Assembly (NCBI RefSeq): GCF_947495565.1
Contig: NZ_CANLZM010000020.1
Span: 1-45,691, forward strand
Direction: 5' to 3'
From: an uncultured Pontibacter sp.
GTDB taxonomy: Bacteria > Bacteroidota > Bacteroidia > Cytophagales > Hymenobacteraceae
DNA: 45,691 nucleotides
The translations under genes and the position numbers were made by a program. The notes beneath the pieces are model-generated. The model was not told where the DNA came from, searched no databases, and worked only from the letters and a program-made list of their open reading frames with translations. Shown here in pieces: positions 34,636 to 42,414 of this stretch; position 1 is the stretch's first letter; every line of letters begins with the position of its first letter.

Positions 34636-34832
34636 TTGTGCCGCCAACAGAATAATACTACAAAGTGGCACTACGGCAGGCGGTTATACTTGCTGAGCTG
34701 CGGCGCTCCTGTTTTACGGTTATCCTTTCCGGGCAAACTGCCGTAGTACCCATAGTCAGAACCTTCTATTTCGTCCTCCCAAAATCTGTTTGTAAGCGGG
34801 TGCGGAGGAAGCTTAAAATAATCAGGACACAG
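34636..34832 (+). promoter_or_regulatory. Possible structured leader of the moaD-moaE-moaA-moaC genes
   Basis: This is a 197-base gap in an otherwise tightly packed operon. ACTACGGCAG (34670-34679) is perfectly complementary to CTGCCGTAGT (34738-34747), and TCCTCC (34774-34779) to GGAGGA (34804-34809) just before the moaD start. A molybdenum-cofactor-sensing leader upstream of moa genes is known in other bacteria, but I do not recognise its conserved core here. This is only a candidate. Confidence 0.35.
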
Positions 34833-35072
34833 ATGAAGATAACTCTTTTTGGAATGGCAAAGGAACTTGTGGGGCAGCCGGAAATTTACCTGGAGGATAC
34901 GAGCGGTATCAAACAGGTAAAGGACGTGAAGGCGAGGCTGAAGAAGGAGTATCCAGCTTTCGAGAAACTGCCGACCATGGCGATTGCCGTCAACGTGAAT
35001 TTTGCACAGGACGATGACCCGGTTACTGATCAGGATGAGGTGGTTGTAATTCCACCGGTAAGCGGAGGGTGA
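34833..35072 (+). CDS. moaD: Molybdopterin synthase sulfur carrier subunit MoaD
   Basis: A 79-residue ubiquitin-like protein from the ATG at 34833; a longer frame open from 34665 has no MoaD-like sequence before this point. It ends in Pro-Pro-Val-Ser-Gly-Gly, the C-terminal double glycine that is adenylated by MoeB and then carries sulfur as a thiocarboxylate. It works with MoaE, whose gene overlaps by a few bases, to insert two sulfurs into cyclic pyranopterin monophosphate. Confidence 0.93.
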   Translation: MKITLFGMAKELVGQPEIYLEDTSGIKQVKDVKARLKKEYPAFEKLPTMAIAVNVNFAQDDDPVTDQDEVVVIPPVSGG

Positions 35073-35077
35073 GCGTT

Positions 35078-35485
35078 ATGATAGATATTGTAAACGAAAT
35101 CGACCTGAACGTAGCGTACAAACACCTGCGCGACCCCGGATCCGGCGCTATCTCATTGTTTCTAGGGTCTGTACGCAATGCCACCAAAGGCGAAGAGGTG
35201 TATAAGCTGGAGTATGAGGCTTATAGAGAAATGGCCATGAGCGAGATGCAGAAGATAGCGGCAGAGGCTACCACCAAGTATAAACTTCAGAAAACACTGA
35301 TAATTCACGCGGTTGGAGAGAAGCAGGTTGGCGACCTGGTTGTAGTGATTGGCGCATCAGCCCCGCACCGGAAAGACGCCATGGAAGCCACCAAGTACAT
35401 GATCGATACCTTAAAACAGACTGTGCCAATCTGGAAGAAAGAGTTCTTTGAGAACAAGCAGGTATGGGTGTCCGAAAACCCCTGA
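35078..35485 (+). CDS. moaE: Molybdopterin synthase catalytic subunit MoaE
   Basis: A 135-residue protein. Family motifs: Gly-Ala-Ile-Ser-Leu-Phe-Leu-Gly-Ser-Val-Arg, Leu-Glu-Tyr-Glu-Ala-Tyr, His-Ala-Val-Gly-Glu, and Pro-Ile-Trp-Lys-Lys-Glu near the C-terminus, where the catalytic lysines lie. I prefer the ATG at 35078, which has GGAGGG eight bases upstream; the GTG at 35069 overlaps the moaD stop. Together with MoaD it forms the heterotetramer that makes molybdopterin. Confidence 0.94.
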   Translation: MIDIVNEIDLNVAYKHLRDPGSGAISLFLGSVRNATKGEEVYKLEYEAYREMAMSEMQKIAAEATTKYKLQKTLIIHAVGEKQVGDLVVVIGASAPHRKDAMEATKYMIDTLKQTVPIWKKEFFENKQVWVSENP

Positions 35486-35489
35486 GCGT

Positions 35490-36473
35490 ATGCTGCTAGA
35501 CCAACACAACAGAACCGTAAATTACCTGCGGCTATCCGTAACCGACAAGTGCAACCTGCGCTGTTTTTACTGTATGCCGGAAGAAGGGATTCCGTTTTGC
35601 AAAAAAGAGGATGAGCTGTCGTTTGAGGAAATGCTGCGCATCTGCCGCATCCTTACCAAACAGGGTGTCAACAAAATCAGAATAACAGGCGGTGAGCCTT
35701 TTGTGCGGAAAGACCTTCTATACTTTCTGAGGCAGCTGACGGAGCTGGAAAATCCCCCGGAGCTAAGCATCACCACAAACGCCACACTGTTGGAGCCGCA
35801 CATAGAGGAGCTGAAAAACCTAGGCATAACAAGTATAAACGTGAGCCTGGACACGCTGGATGAGGCGCGTTTTTTTGCCATTACCCGCCGCGATGCTTTT
35901 CAGCAGGTAAACCGAAACCTGAACATCTTGCTACGCGAGGGTTTTGACGTAAAGGTGAATTGCGTGGTGATGGAAAATAAAAACATTGAGGACATTATCC
36001 TGCTCTCGGAGCTTACCAAAACGGCCCCTGTCAGCGTGCGTTTTCTGGAGGAAATGCCTTTTAACGCTCAAACCGGGGAGCAGACGGAGCTGCAGTGGAA
36101 CTACCTGCATATTCTGGAGCACCTGGAGGCGCACTACGGCCCGCTGGTAAAACTGAAGGACCCGCAGCATTCCACCTCGCTTAACTATAGCATACCAGGG
36201 TACAAAGGCAGAATCGGGATCATACCTTCGTTCAGCCGTACTTTTTGCGGTACCTGCAACCGCATTCGCCTCTCCGCCAACGGTGATTTTAGGACCTGCC
36301 TGTACGGAGCGGCAGCGCTTAATTTGCGCGATGAGATACGGCAACCTGTAACGGATGGGCAGCTGCTGCAACGAATCCAAAATGCCCTGAGCCACAAACC
36401 TGCCAACGGTTTTATGGCAGAAACACAAAACACACAACACATAAAAGACTCCATGGCCTACCTTGGAGGTTAA
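35490..36473 (+). CDS. moaA: GTP 3',8-cyclase MoaA (radical SAM)
   Basis: This 327-residue protein catalyses the first step of cofactor synthesis from GTP. The radical SAM cluster motif Cys-Asn-Leu-Arg-Cys-Phe-Tyr-Cys is near residue 24, followed by Thr-Gly-Gly-Glu-Pro. The second C-terminal cluster is visible as Phe-Cys-Gly-Thr-Cys-Asn-Arg-Ile-Arg with a later Cys in Arg-Thr-Cys-Leu-Tyr-Gly. The start at 35490 is four bases after moaE; the longer frame from 35448 would overlap moaE and lacks conserved sequence. The usual C-terminal Gly-Gly is also present. Confidence 0.95.
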   Translation: MLLDQHNRTVNYLRLSVTDKCNLRCFYCMPEEGIPFCKKEDELSFEEMLRICRILTKQGVNKIRITGGEPFVRKDLLYFLRQLTELENPPELSITTNATLLEPHIEELKNLGITSINVSLDTLDEARFFAITRRDAFQQVNRNLNILLREGFDVKVNCVVMENKNIEDIILLSELTKTAPVSVRFLEEMPFNAQTGEQTELQWNYLHILEHLEAHYGPLVKLKDPQHSTSLNYSIPGYKGRIGIIPSFSRTFCGTCNRIRLSANGDFRTCLYGAAALNLRDEIRQPVTDGQLLQRIQNALSHKPANGFMAETQNTQHIKDSMAYLGG

Positions 36474-36475
36474 GC

Positions 36476-36955
36476 ATGCAAGATAAGAATCAAGAAGAAG
36501 TACGGATTTCTGAGAAATCTATGATGGTAGATGTGGGCGGCAAAGCGGTGACAAAACGCGTGGCGCAGGCCGAATGCTACATTCAGTTTCCGCCGCAGGT
36601 GTTTGCTATGCTGTGCCAGAACCAGTTTTTTACGCACAAGGGCTCTATCATCAATACCTCTATTGTAGCAGGTTTGATGGCCGCCAAAAAGACATCCGAT
36701 ATTCTGCCGCTTTGCCACCCGCTGCCGCTTACAGGTACTGATCTGGAGATTACACCCGAAGAAAACCAGATTCGGGTCCAGTGTACAGTAAAGTGTGAAG
36801 GCAAAACCGGGGTAGAGATGGAGGCGCTAACCGGTGCCTCGGTGGCAGCACTCTGCATTTACGATATGTGTAAGGCTTTTTCGCATGACCTGACGATTAC
36901 AGGCGTAAAACTCTGCTACAAAAAAGGCGGCAAAAGCGATTACGGCATGCAATAA
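36476..36955 (+). CDS. moaC: Cyclic pyranopterin monophosphate synthase MoaC
   Basis: A 159-residue protein of standard length. Motifs: Asp-Val-Gly-Gly-Lys and Thr-Lys-Arg-Val-Ala near the start, Leu-Cys-His-Pro-Leu-Pro-Leu-Thr (substrate site) and Gly-Val-Glu-Met-Glu-Ala-Leu-Thr-Gly. It converts the MoaA product to cPMP. It starts two bases after moaA. Confidence 0.95.
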   Translation: MQDKNQEEVRISEKSMMVDVGGKAVTKRVAQAECYIQFPPQVFAMLCQNQFFTHKGSIINTSIVAGLMAAKKTSDILPLCHPLPLTGTDLEITPEENQIRVQCTVKCEGKTGVEMEALTGASVAALCIYDMCKAFSHDLTITGVKLCYKKGGKSDYGMQ

Positions 36956-36979
36956 TTAAACGCTGGTTTACCCAATTCT

Positions 36980-37744
36980 ATGGCAGCTCCGGAAGTTTTG
37001 ATAGTAGTAGCGTTTTTTCTGATCGCACTGTTCTACTCCTCCATCGGCTTTGGGGGCGGGTCGAGCTACCTGGCTTTGCTGAGTCTGTTCTACGCCAATT
37101 TCGAGTTTATCCGTACTACAGCGCTTGTCTGTAATGTGGCGGTGGTGCTGGGCAGCGTGGTCCTGTTCTATCAAAAAGGGTACTTCGACTGGCGGCGTTT
37201 TTTGCCCTTTGTTGTCGTCAGCGTGCCGGCTGCGTTTTTTGGGGCACAGTTTCAGTTGTCGCAGCGGGGCTTCTTTATCGTGTTAGGTTTGGCCCTGATT
37301 TTTTCTGCTTTCGTGCTGCTGATTAAAACTATGCTGCAGCGGCAGGCAGCACAAAAAAAGTATACTTCAGCAACAACGACGGCCCTGGGAGGCAGCGTTG
37401 GATTTTTGTCGGGTATGGTAGGCATAGGAGGGGGCATTTTTCTGTCGCCGGTGCTTAACCTGATGCGGTGGGATGAGCCTCGGAAAATAGCGGCGCTGGC
37501 GAGTTTTTTTATCCTGGCCAACTCTGTATCCGGATTGGGAGGTTTATTTGTGAGCGGCTCGCTGCACCTGGACCTGCCGCTTCAATTGGCTCTTATTGCG
37601 GCTGTTTTTGCAGGAGGCCAGTTAGGGGTAAGGCTAACGCTCGGATTGCTAAATCCGGACATCGTTAAATCACTTACGGCTGTGCTGGTGCTATACGTAG
37701 GTTTGCGGCTGGTTATATTACATACTTTAGGCATCCATATATGA
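36980..37744 (+). CDS. TauE/SafE-family permease
   Basis: A 254-residue integral membrane protein with about eight hydrophobic segments in two halves. Repeated Gly-rich motifs (Ser-Ile-Gly-Phe-Gly-Gly-Gly and Gly-Met-Val-Gly-Ile-Gly-Gly-Gly) are typical of the TauE/SafE family (PF01925), which export sulfite, sulfoacetate and related organosulfur anions. Its placement between moaC and moeA, with a four-base overlap into moeA, suggests a role tied to cofactor synthesis, for example disposal of a sulfur compound or oxyanion balance. The substrate is unknown. Confidence 0.85.
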   Translation: MAAPEVLIVVAFFLIALFYSSIGFGGGSSYLALLSLFYANFEFIRTTALVCNVAVVLGSVVLFYQKGYFDWRRFLPFVVVSVPAAFFGAQFQLSQRGFFIVLGLALIFSAFVLLIKTMLQRQAAQKKYTSATTTALGGSVGFLSGMVGIGGGIFLSPVLNLMRWDEPRKIAALASFFILANSVSGLGGLFVSGSLHLDLPLQLALIAAVFAGGQLGVRLTLGLLNPDIVKSLTAVLVLYVGLRLVILHTLGIHI

Positions 37745-38973
37745 GTTTGATTTCTGTTGAGGAGGCACTGCAGGCTATGCGGGAGCATCGTGTTGATTTA
37801 GGAACGGAGGAAGTAGCGCTAGAAAATGCCACAGGTAGAATACTCCGGGAGAACATCCTAGCCGACAGAGATTTTCCGCCTTTCGACCGCGTAACAAAAG
37901 ATGGAATTGCCTTACAGTATCAGGCATTGGCCGCACATAATCGCTTCAGCATACAAGGTATACAGGCCGCCGGTGAGCCACAGCAGGAGCTAACTAAACC
38001 GGAAGGGTGCATGGAGGTAATGACAGGGGCCATACTGCCAGCAGGCACAGACACAGTTATCATGTATGAGGAGGTGGAAATTACAGCTGGTGTAGCGCAC
38101 GTAAATCCTGAGAAAGTGGCAAAGCGTCAAAACATTCACTTTAAAGGGATGGATGCCCGCGCCGGCGATGTGCTGCTGCAGGCTCCGGCGAGACTGACTT
38201 CCGGCCACATCAATACCCTGGCTAGCGTCGGGAAAGTAAGCATTACAGTTGCCAGGTTGCCACGTATAGCTATTATTTCTACTGGAGATGAACTGGTGGA
38301 CCCTGACCAAAGCCCAGCGCAGCATCAAATCAGGAAATCGAATGTGTACGCCTTAAAAAGTCTGCTGAAGGAAGAAGGAGTGAAAGCGGACCTATACCAT
38401 GTGCACGATGAGCAGGAAGCTGTGCAGCAAAAGCTCCGGCAATTGCTGGAAGAGTATGACGCTTTGCTAATAACCGGGGGCGTCTCGAAAGGTAAGTATG
38501 ATTTTGTGCCGGATGCGCTTCATCACCTTGGTGTGCAGAAGGTTTTTCACGGCATCAAGCAGCGGCCCGGTAAGCCCTTTTGGTTTGGTGTGAAAGATGA
38601 AAAGCGAGTGTTTGCCTTCCCCGGAAACCCAGTTTCTACGTTTGTTTGTTACCTGCTATACTTCCGGGAGTGGCTGGGGCAAAGTATAAATTGGCCATTG
38701 CCGCAGGTGCCGCTTCAAGCAAACACGAAGCCTGGCTTACAGGAATTCTGGCATCACCGCTTGGTTCGCGCCACCTGGAGTGGCCAGGCGCAGGCGTTTG
38801 AGGTTGAGGAGATCGGTACTTCCGGCTCCGGAGATTTAGTGAGTTTAAACCTGGCCAACGGTATACTTTCGGTGCCGCCCGCAACAGCAAAAGAAGCGGT
38901 GCGTTTTGTGCCTATCTCTACTCATTTTTACGATTTTGTTAATAAACCTCAGGCTGCAGTCTCATCACATTAA
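37741..38973 (+). CDS. moeA: Molybdopterin molybdenumtransferase MoeA
   Basis: A 410-residue protein of standard length. It shows the family signatures Asp-Arg-Asp-Phe-Pro-Pro-Phe-Asp-Arg-Val near residue 40, Met-Thr-Gly-Ala-Ile-Leu-Pro-Ala-Gly-Thr-Asp, Ser-Thr-Gly-Asp-Glu-Leu, and Gly-Gly-Val-Ser-Lys-Gly-Lys-Tyr-Asp-Phe. MoeA inserts molybdate into adenylated molybdopterin. The partner MogA, which adenylates molybdopterin, is not encoded in this window. The start overlaps the permease gene by four bases (ATGA). Confidence 0.94.
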   Translation: MSLISVEEALQAMREHRVDLGTEEVALENATGRILRENILADRDFPPFDRVTKDGIALQYQALAAHNRFSIQGIQAAGEPQQELTKPEGCMEVMTGAILPAGTDTVIMYEEVEITAGVAHVNPEKVAKRQNIHFKGMDARAGDVLLQAPARLTSGHINTLASVGKVSITVARLPRIAIISTGDELVDPDQSPAQHQIRKSNVYALKSLLKEEGVKADLYHVHDEQEAVQQKLRQLLEEYDALLITGGVSKGKYDFVPDALHHLGVQKVFHGIKQRPGKPFWFGVKDEKRVFAFPGNPVSTFVCYLLYFREWLGQSINWPLPQVPLQANTKPGLQEFWHHRLVRATWSGQAQAFEVEEIGTSGSGDLVSLNLANGILSVPPATAKEAVRFVPISTHFYDFVNKPQAAVSSH

Positions 38974-38984
38974 ACAAACAATAT

Positions 38985-40040
38985 ATGCTGGATAAAGAAG
39001 AAATGAAACGGTATAACCGGCAAATCATACTTCCTGAAATTGGTTTAGAGGGCCAGCAGCGGCTGAAACAGGCCAGCGTGCTGGTGATTGGTGCAGGCGG
39101 CTTGGGCTGTCCGGTGCTGCAATACCTGGCTGCGGCTGGCGTAGGCCAAATCGGTATAGTTGATGATGACCTGGTGGAGGAAAGCAATCTGCACCGGCAG
39201 GTGCTGTACAGCAGTGCCGATGCGGGCAGGCAGAAAGCTGTGGTGGCCGCAGAGAAAATCACGCTCCTTAATCCGCTGGTGCAGGTTAGAGCCTATCCGG
39301 AACGGCTAAACAGCCACAATGCGGAAATTCTTCTGCGTTACTATGATATTGTAATTGACGGCTCAGATAATTTCCCGACACGGTACCTAGTCAACGATAC
39401 TTGTATGGCCCTAGACAAGCCCTTTGTGTATGGCTCTGTTCAGAAATTTCATGGGCAGGTAGCTGTTTTTAATTATCAAAACGGGCCATCGTACCGATGT
39501 TTATACCCCGAGCCTCCGGCTGCATCCGAAATACCTAATTGTGCTGAAGCAGGCGTGCTGGGCGTGCTACCCGGTTTGGTGGGAATGTACATGGCCAACG
39601 AAGCGCTTAAACTGATTTGCCAAATAGGAGAACCTTTATCAGGAAAGCTGCTTGTGCTGGATATCCTTCAGAATGATTTTCGCTTGCTTGGCATCAAGCG
39701 AACCTCCCGTGCTAATGTAAAGGCAGCTCCTGACTCCGCGCCTGAAGAGTGCTCCAGCACAAAAACAGACATCAATTTACCTGAACTGGAAGAAGGTTTA
39801 GCGCAGCAGCGGTTTTACCTGGTGGATGTCCGGGAAAGCTATGAGTTTGATGATTTTAACATTGGCGGCAACAACATACCTTTAGCAGAGCTGCCAGAAA
39901 AAATAGATGAGTTACCTCAGGGTAAAGTGATTGTTTTTTGTTGCCAGAGCGGTGCCAGAAGCAGCGCAGCGGCAACTATGCTGCGGCAGCAGTACCCGAT
40001 GCTGAAAGTGTATAACTTGAAAGGCGGTATTTATAGTTAA
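38985..40040 (+). CDS. moeB: MoeB-like adenylyltransferase with C-terminal rhodanese domain
   Basis: A 351-residue fusion. Residues 1-240 are the ThiF/MoeB/E1-like domain, with Gly-Ala-Gly-Gly-Leu-Gly-Cys-Pro for ATP, Asp-Gly-Ser-Asp-Asn-Phe, and Cys in Asn-Cys-Ala-Glu-Ala-Gly-Val-Leu-Gly. Residues 255-351 are a rhodanese domain with active-site Cys-Cys-Gln-Ser-Gly-Ala-Arg. The protein should adenylate the MoaD C-terminus and may deliver sulfur itself. The zinc-binding CxxC pair of E. coli MoeB is reduced to Ser-Tyr-Arg-Cys and the second pair is not visible, so the zinc site is probably lost. Confidence 0.9.
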   Translation: MLDKEEMKRYNRQIILPEIGLEGQQRLKQASVLVIGAGGLGCPVLQYLAAAGVGQIGIVDDDLVEESNLHRQVLYSSADAGRQKAVVAAEKITLLNPLVQVRAYPERLNSHNAEILLRYYDIVIDGSDNFPTRYLVNDTCMALDKPFVYGSVQKFHGQVAVFNYQNGPSYRCLYPEPPAASEIPNCAEAGVLGVLPGLVGMYMANEALKLICQIGEPLSGKLLVLDILQNDFRLLGIKRTSRANVKAAPDSAPEECSSTKTDINLPELEEGLAQQRFYLVDVRESYEFDDFNIGGNNIPLAELPEKIDELPQGKVIVFCCQSGARSSAAATMLRQQYPMLKVYNLKGGIYS

Positions 40041-40135
40041 AGGTGATATTTAGCATAACCGGTGCTATGCCGCAAACTGATCAGGCTTTTCTTTACGTAT
40101 GGTATAAAAACCTTTCCCTTCTAAAAGAAGGCGCT

Positions 40136-40870
40136 ATGATGTCTGCAACTGTCAGTATTATTATCCCCACTTACAACGAAGCCCAAGGTATACAGAGCCT
40201 TCTGTATTATTTGTTTAATTGTGTGAGTGAAACAGCGCCGGAAATTATAGTGGCAGACGGCGGTAGCACAGACGAAACTTGCATGTTAGCCCAGCTTGCC
40301 GGTGCCAGGGTAGTACACTCACCTAAAAAAGGAAGAGCAGCGCAGATGAATGCGGGAGCGGCCCAGGCATCGGGAGAGATTTTATACTTTCTGCACGCAG
40401 ACACATTTCCTCCTCCAGATTTCCTGCAGCTTATCCAGCGCAACTGCAGCTCTAAGTATGGCGCTGGGTGTTTCAGGCTTCAGTTTAACAAGAAGCATTG
40501 GTTTTTAAAGTTAAATGCGTGGTTCACACGTTTTGATGTGGACACCATACGTTTCGGCGACCAAAGCCTGTACGTTTTAAAGGATCATTTTATGAAAATC
40601 GGCGGCTTCTGCGATGACCTGCTGCTGATGGAGGACCAGGAAATAATTTATCGGATTAAGAAGCGAACCAACTTTAATGTGTTACCGGCTGCTGTAACAA
40701 CCTCCGCACAGAAATATCTCGATAATGGCGTATACCGTCTTCAGCTCGTTTTCTTCTATATATGGCTGCTATACTACCTCGGGTACTCTCAGCAAAGGCT
40801 TGTTAAAGTGTATAATAAGCTCATTAAGAGATCTAAGTTAAAGGATGAAACGTACATGAGGCAAAACTAA
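40136..40870 (+). CDS. Family 2 glycosyltransferase
   Basis: A 244-residue GT-A fold protein. Residues near the start read Val-Ser-Ile-Ile-Ile-Pro-Thr-Tyr-Asn-Glu, followed by Ala-Asp-Gly-Gly-Ser-Thr-Asp-Glu-Thr and a His-Ala-Asp-Thr-Phe-Pro-Pro metal site. The Gly-Arg-Ala-Ala-Gln-Met-Asn-Ala-Gly-Ala segment and the short length fit the TIGR04283-type transferases. I chose the ATG at 40136 because the conserved strand starts seven residues later; a GTG at 40043 opens the frame earlier. The donor and acceptor are unknown. It lies 95 bases after the MoeB-like gene and its link to molybdenum metabolism is doubtful. Confidence 0.85.
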   Translation: MMSATVSIIIPTYNEAQGIQSLLYYLFNCVSETAPEIIVADGGSTDETCMLAQLAGARVVHSPKKGRAAQMNAGAAQASGEILYFLHADTFPPPDFLQLIQRNCSSKYGAGCFRLQFNKKHWFLKLNAWFTRFDVDTIRFGDQSLYVLKDHFMKIGGFCDDLLLMEDQEIIYRIKKRTNFNVLPAAVTTSAQKYLDNGVYRLQLVFFYIWLLYYLGYSQQRLVKVYNKLIKRSKLKDETYMRQN

Positions 40871-40959
40871 AGATGGATTTTAGAGTGGAGCTAAAGGTTT
40901 GTAAACATGCTGCTTCGCTCACCTTTATCCTGTTATAAAAATAATTCACAAGCTTAAGT

Positions 40960-41436
40960 ATGGAAGAATCAGTAATTGATAAAATTAGAGAAGATAAAAG
41001 TGCGGCAACCGAAAAGCGTCGAGAAATTGCAGCCTGGGCAGCTGTCGGCTTGGTAGATTTCAGCCTGATTTCTCTGCTGCAGATGGGCTATGTCCGAAAG
41101 CTGCCTGACTTGCCGGGCGATGTTTTTGATACAGTTAAAGTAAATACCTCAAAGGATGCTGTGATTATGGGAATGCCTGACGGTGTGATTAGTTTGGGAG
41201 CGTACGCAGCTACCATGTTTCTCGCTATGGCTGGTACCCGCTTCAAGAAACGCTCAAAGCTGATTGATTTAGCGCTTGGCGGAATTGTATTAGGGCAAGC
41301 TTTGGGCGCAGCGCAGTACCTTTACAAAATGGCTTTTGTGCAAAAAAAAATGTGCGTGTATTGTGTGACAGGTGCCGTTATCAATTTCGTATCTATCAAA
41401 CCAGCCTATAAGTTAATAACTGGCCAATCCTCTTAA
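40960..41436 (+). CDS. VKOR-like membrane protein with a single CxxC
   Basis: A 158-residue protein with about four hydrophobic segments. Cys132-Val-Tyr-Cys135 in the last segment, followed by Val-Thr-Gly-Ala, fits the active-site CxxC of vitamin K epoxide reductase family proteins, which pass electrons from thiol oxidation to quinones. The equivalent of the loop segment (Val-Asn-Thr-Ser ... Gly-Met-Pro) has Thr where VKOR has Cys, and these are the only two cysteines. The usual electron relay from a partner protein would thus be absent. The family assignment is moderate. Confidence 0.68.
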   Translation: MEESVIDKIREDKSAATEKRREIAAWAAVGLVDFSLISLLQMGYVRKLPDLPGDVFDTVKVNTSKDAVIMGMPDGVISLGAYAATMFLAMAGTRFKKRSKLIDLALGGIVLGQALGAAQYLYKMAFVQKKMCVYCVTGAVINFVSIKPAYKLITGQSS

Positions 41437-41483
41437 AGTATGATCGGCTTACAGAGAAAGCGCCCGGTCACCAAAATTATTTC

Positions 41484-42350
41484 TTACGGACACAAATGGT
41501 CGAGCGGGTGTTCATCTGAGCGTTCCGGTACAGTGCCATCGGGCAACATCCAGGCACGTTGCTGCCTGAAAGGTATCATGAAAAGATTTAAGGGCGTCTG
41601 CTCTGCAGAGTCGCGGTAGGAGGGTACGCCGATCGTGATTTCATTTTGTGGAATATGCAGGCGGAGTGACCTGTGCAAGCGATCCCAGCACGAAAAGATA
41701 ACCGAGAAATTACTGTTAGTCTCTTTCGCGACAATTGAGTGATGAATACCGTGCATGCGTGGTGTAACTATTAACCGGCAAAGCTGCTTTTCTACCTGGT
41801 AAGGCAAGCGCAGGTTAGAATGATGAAAAGCGGTGCAGCCTTCAAAAATCAGCTCATAAAAAAGCACCAGCGGGGCCGGAACTCCGATAAGGGCAACAAC
41901 CGCACAGCGGTAAGGAACAGAAGCGATGTTTTCGCCCACATGAAAACGCCAGGCAGTTGACAAGTCCAGGTCCAGGTCGATGTGATGCACGTTATGGAAA
42001 CGCCACAGTGAATCTGATTTATGGAGCAGCACATGCCAAAGGTAATTAGCATAGTCTAGTAAAAGAAAACCTGCCGCATACTGTGCCCATTTAGGTAAAT
42101 GAAGCCAGTTAGATACTCCCAATTTATACTTGGCAGCCTGCTGTGCAGCAGCGTGTGAGAACGGTATCAGGAGCAGCCGCAAAGCAGGCAGCGCCACCGC
42201 AGCCACGCTTGCGTTTTCTTTGAGCCGCTTGACTTTTGGCTGTGTGCGTTTGCGTAATTTTATTCTGCTTTCAAGTATAAACAAAGCTGCCGCCGCCGCC
42301 CCGAGCAGGGGCATTCCGACGTAATCAAAGTATGGAAACCTAAACTTCAT
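41484..42350 (-). CDS. Fatty acid hydroxylase / sterol desaturase family protein
   Basis: A 288-residue integral membrane protein with hydrophobic segments at the N-terminus and middle. The di-iron histidine clusters are present: His-Val-Leu-Leu-His (HxxxH), His-Asn-Val-His-His (HxxHH), and His-Gly-Ile-His-His (HxxHH). The family (PF04116) hydroxylates or desaturates lipids, sterols and carotenoids using oxygen. The substrate is unknown. The gene converges with the VKOR-like gene. Confidence 0.9.
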   Translation of the reverse strand: MKFRFPYFDYVGMPLLGAAAAALFILESRIKLRKRTQPKVKRLKENASVAAVALPALRLLLIPFSHAAAQQAAKYKLGVSNWLHLPKWAQYAAGFLLLDYANYLWHVLLHKSDSLWRFHNVHHIDLDLDLSTAWRFHVGENIASVPYRCAVVALIGVPAPLVLFYELIFEGCTAFHHSNLRLPYQVEKQLCRLIVTPRMHGIHHSIVAKETNSNFSVIFSCWDRLHRSLRLHIPQNEITIGVPSYRDSAEQTPLNLFMIPFRQQRAWMLPDGTVPERSDEHPLDHLCP

Positions 42351-42414
42351 TACAGAAGCTTACCTCCTAACGTGAATATTGGTTGCAGTACTAGTATGCG
42401 CCAATGCAGCCGCC

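Noticed and set aside
34665..34832. Longer start for MoaD
   Set aside because: The extra 56 residues do not resemble MoaD, which starts as a beta strand at Met-Lys-Ile-Thr-Leu-Phe-Gly.
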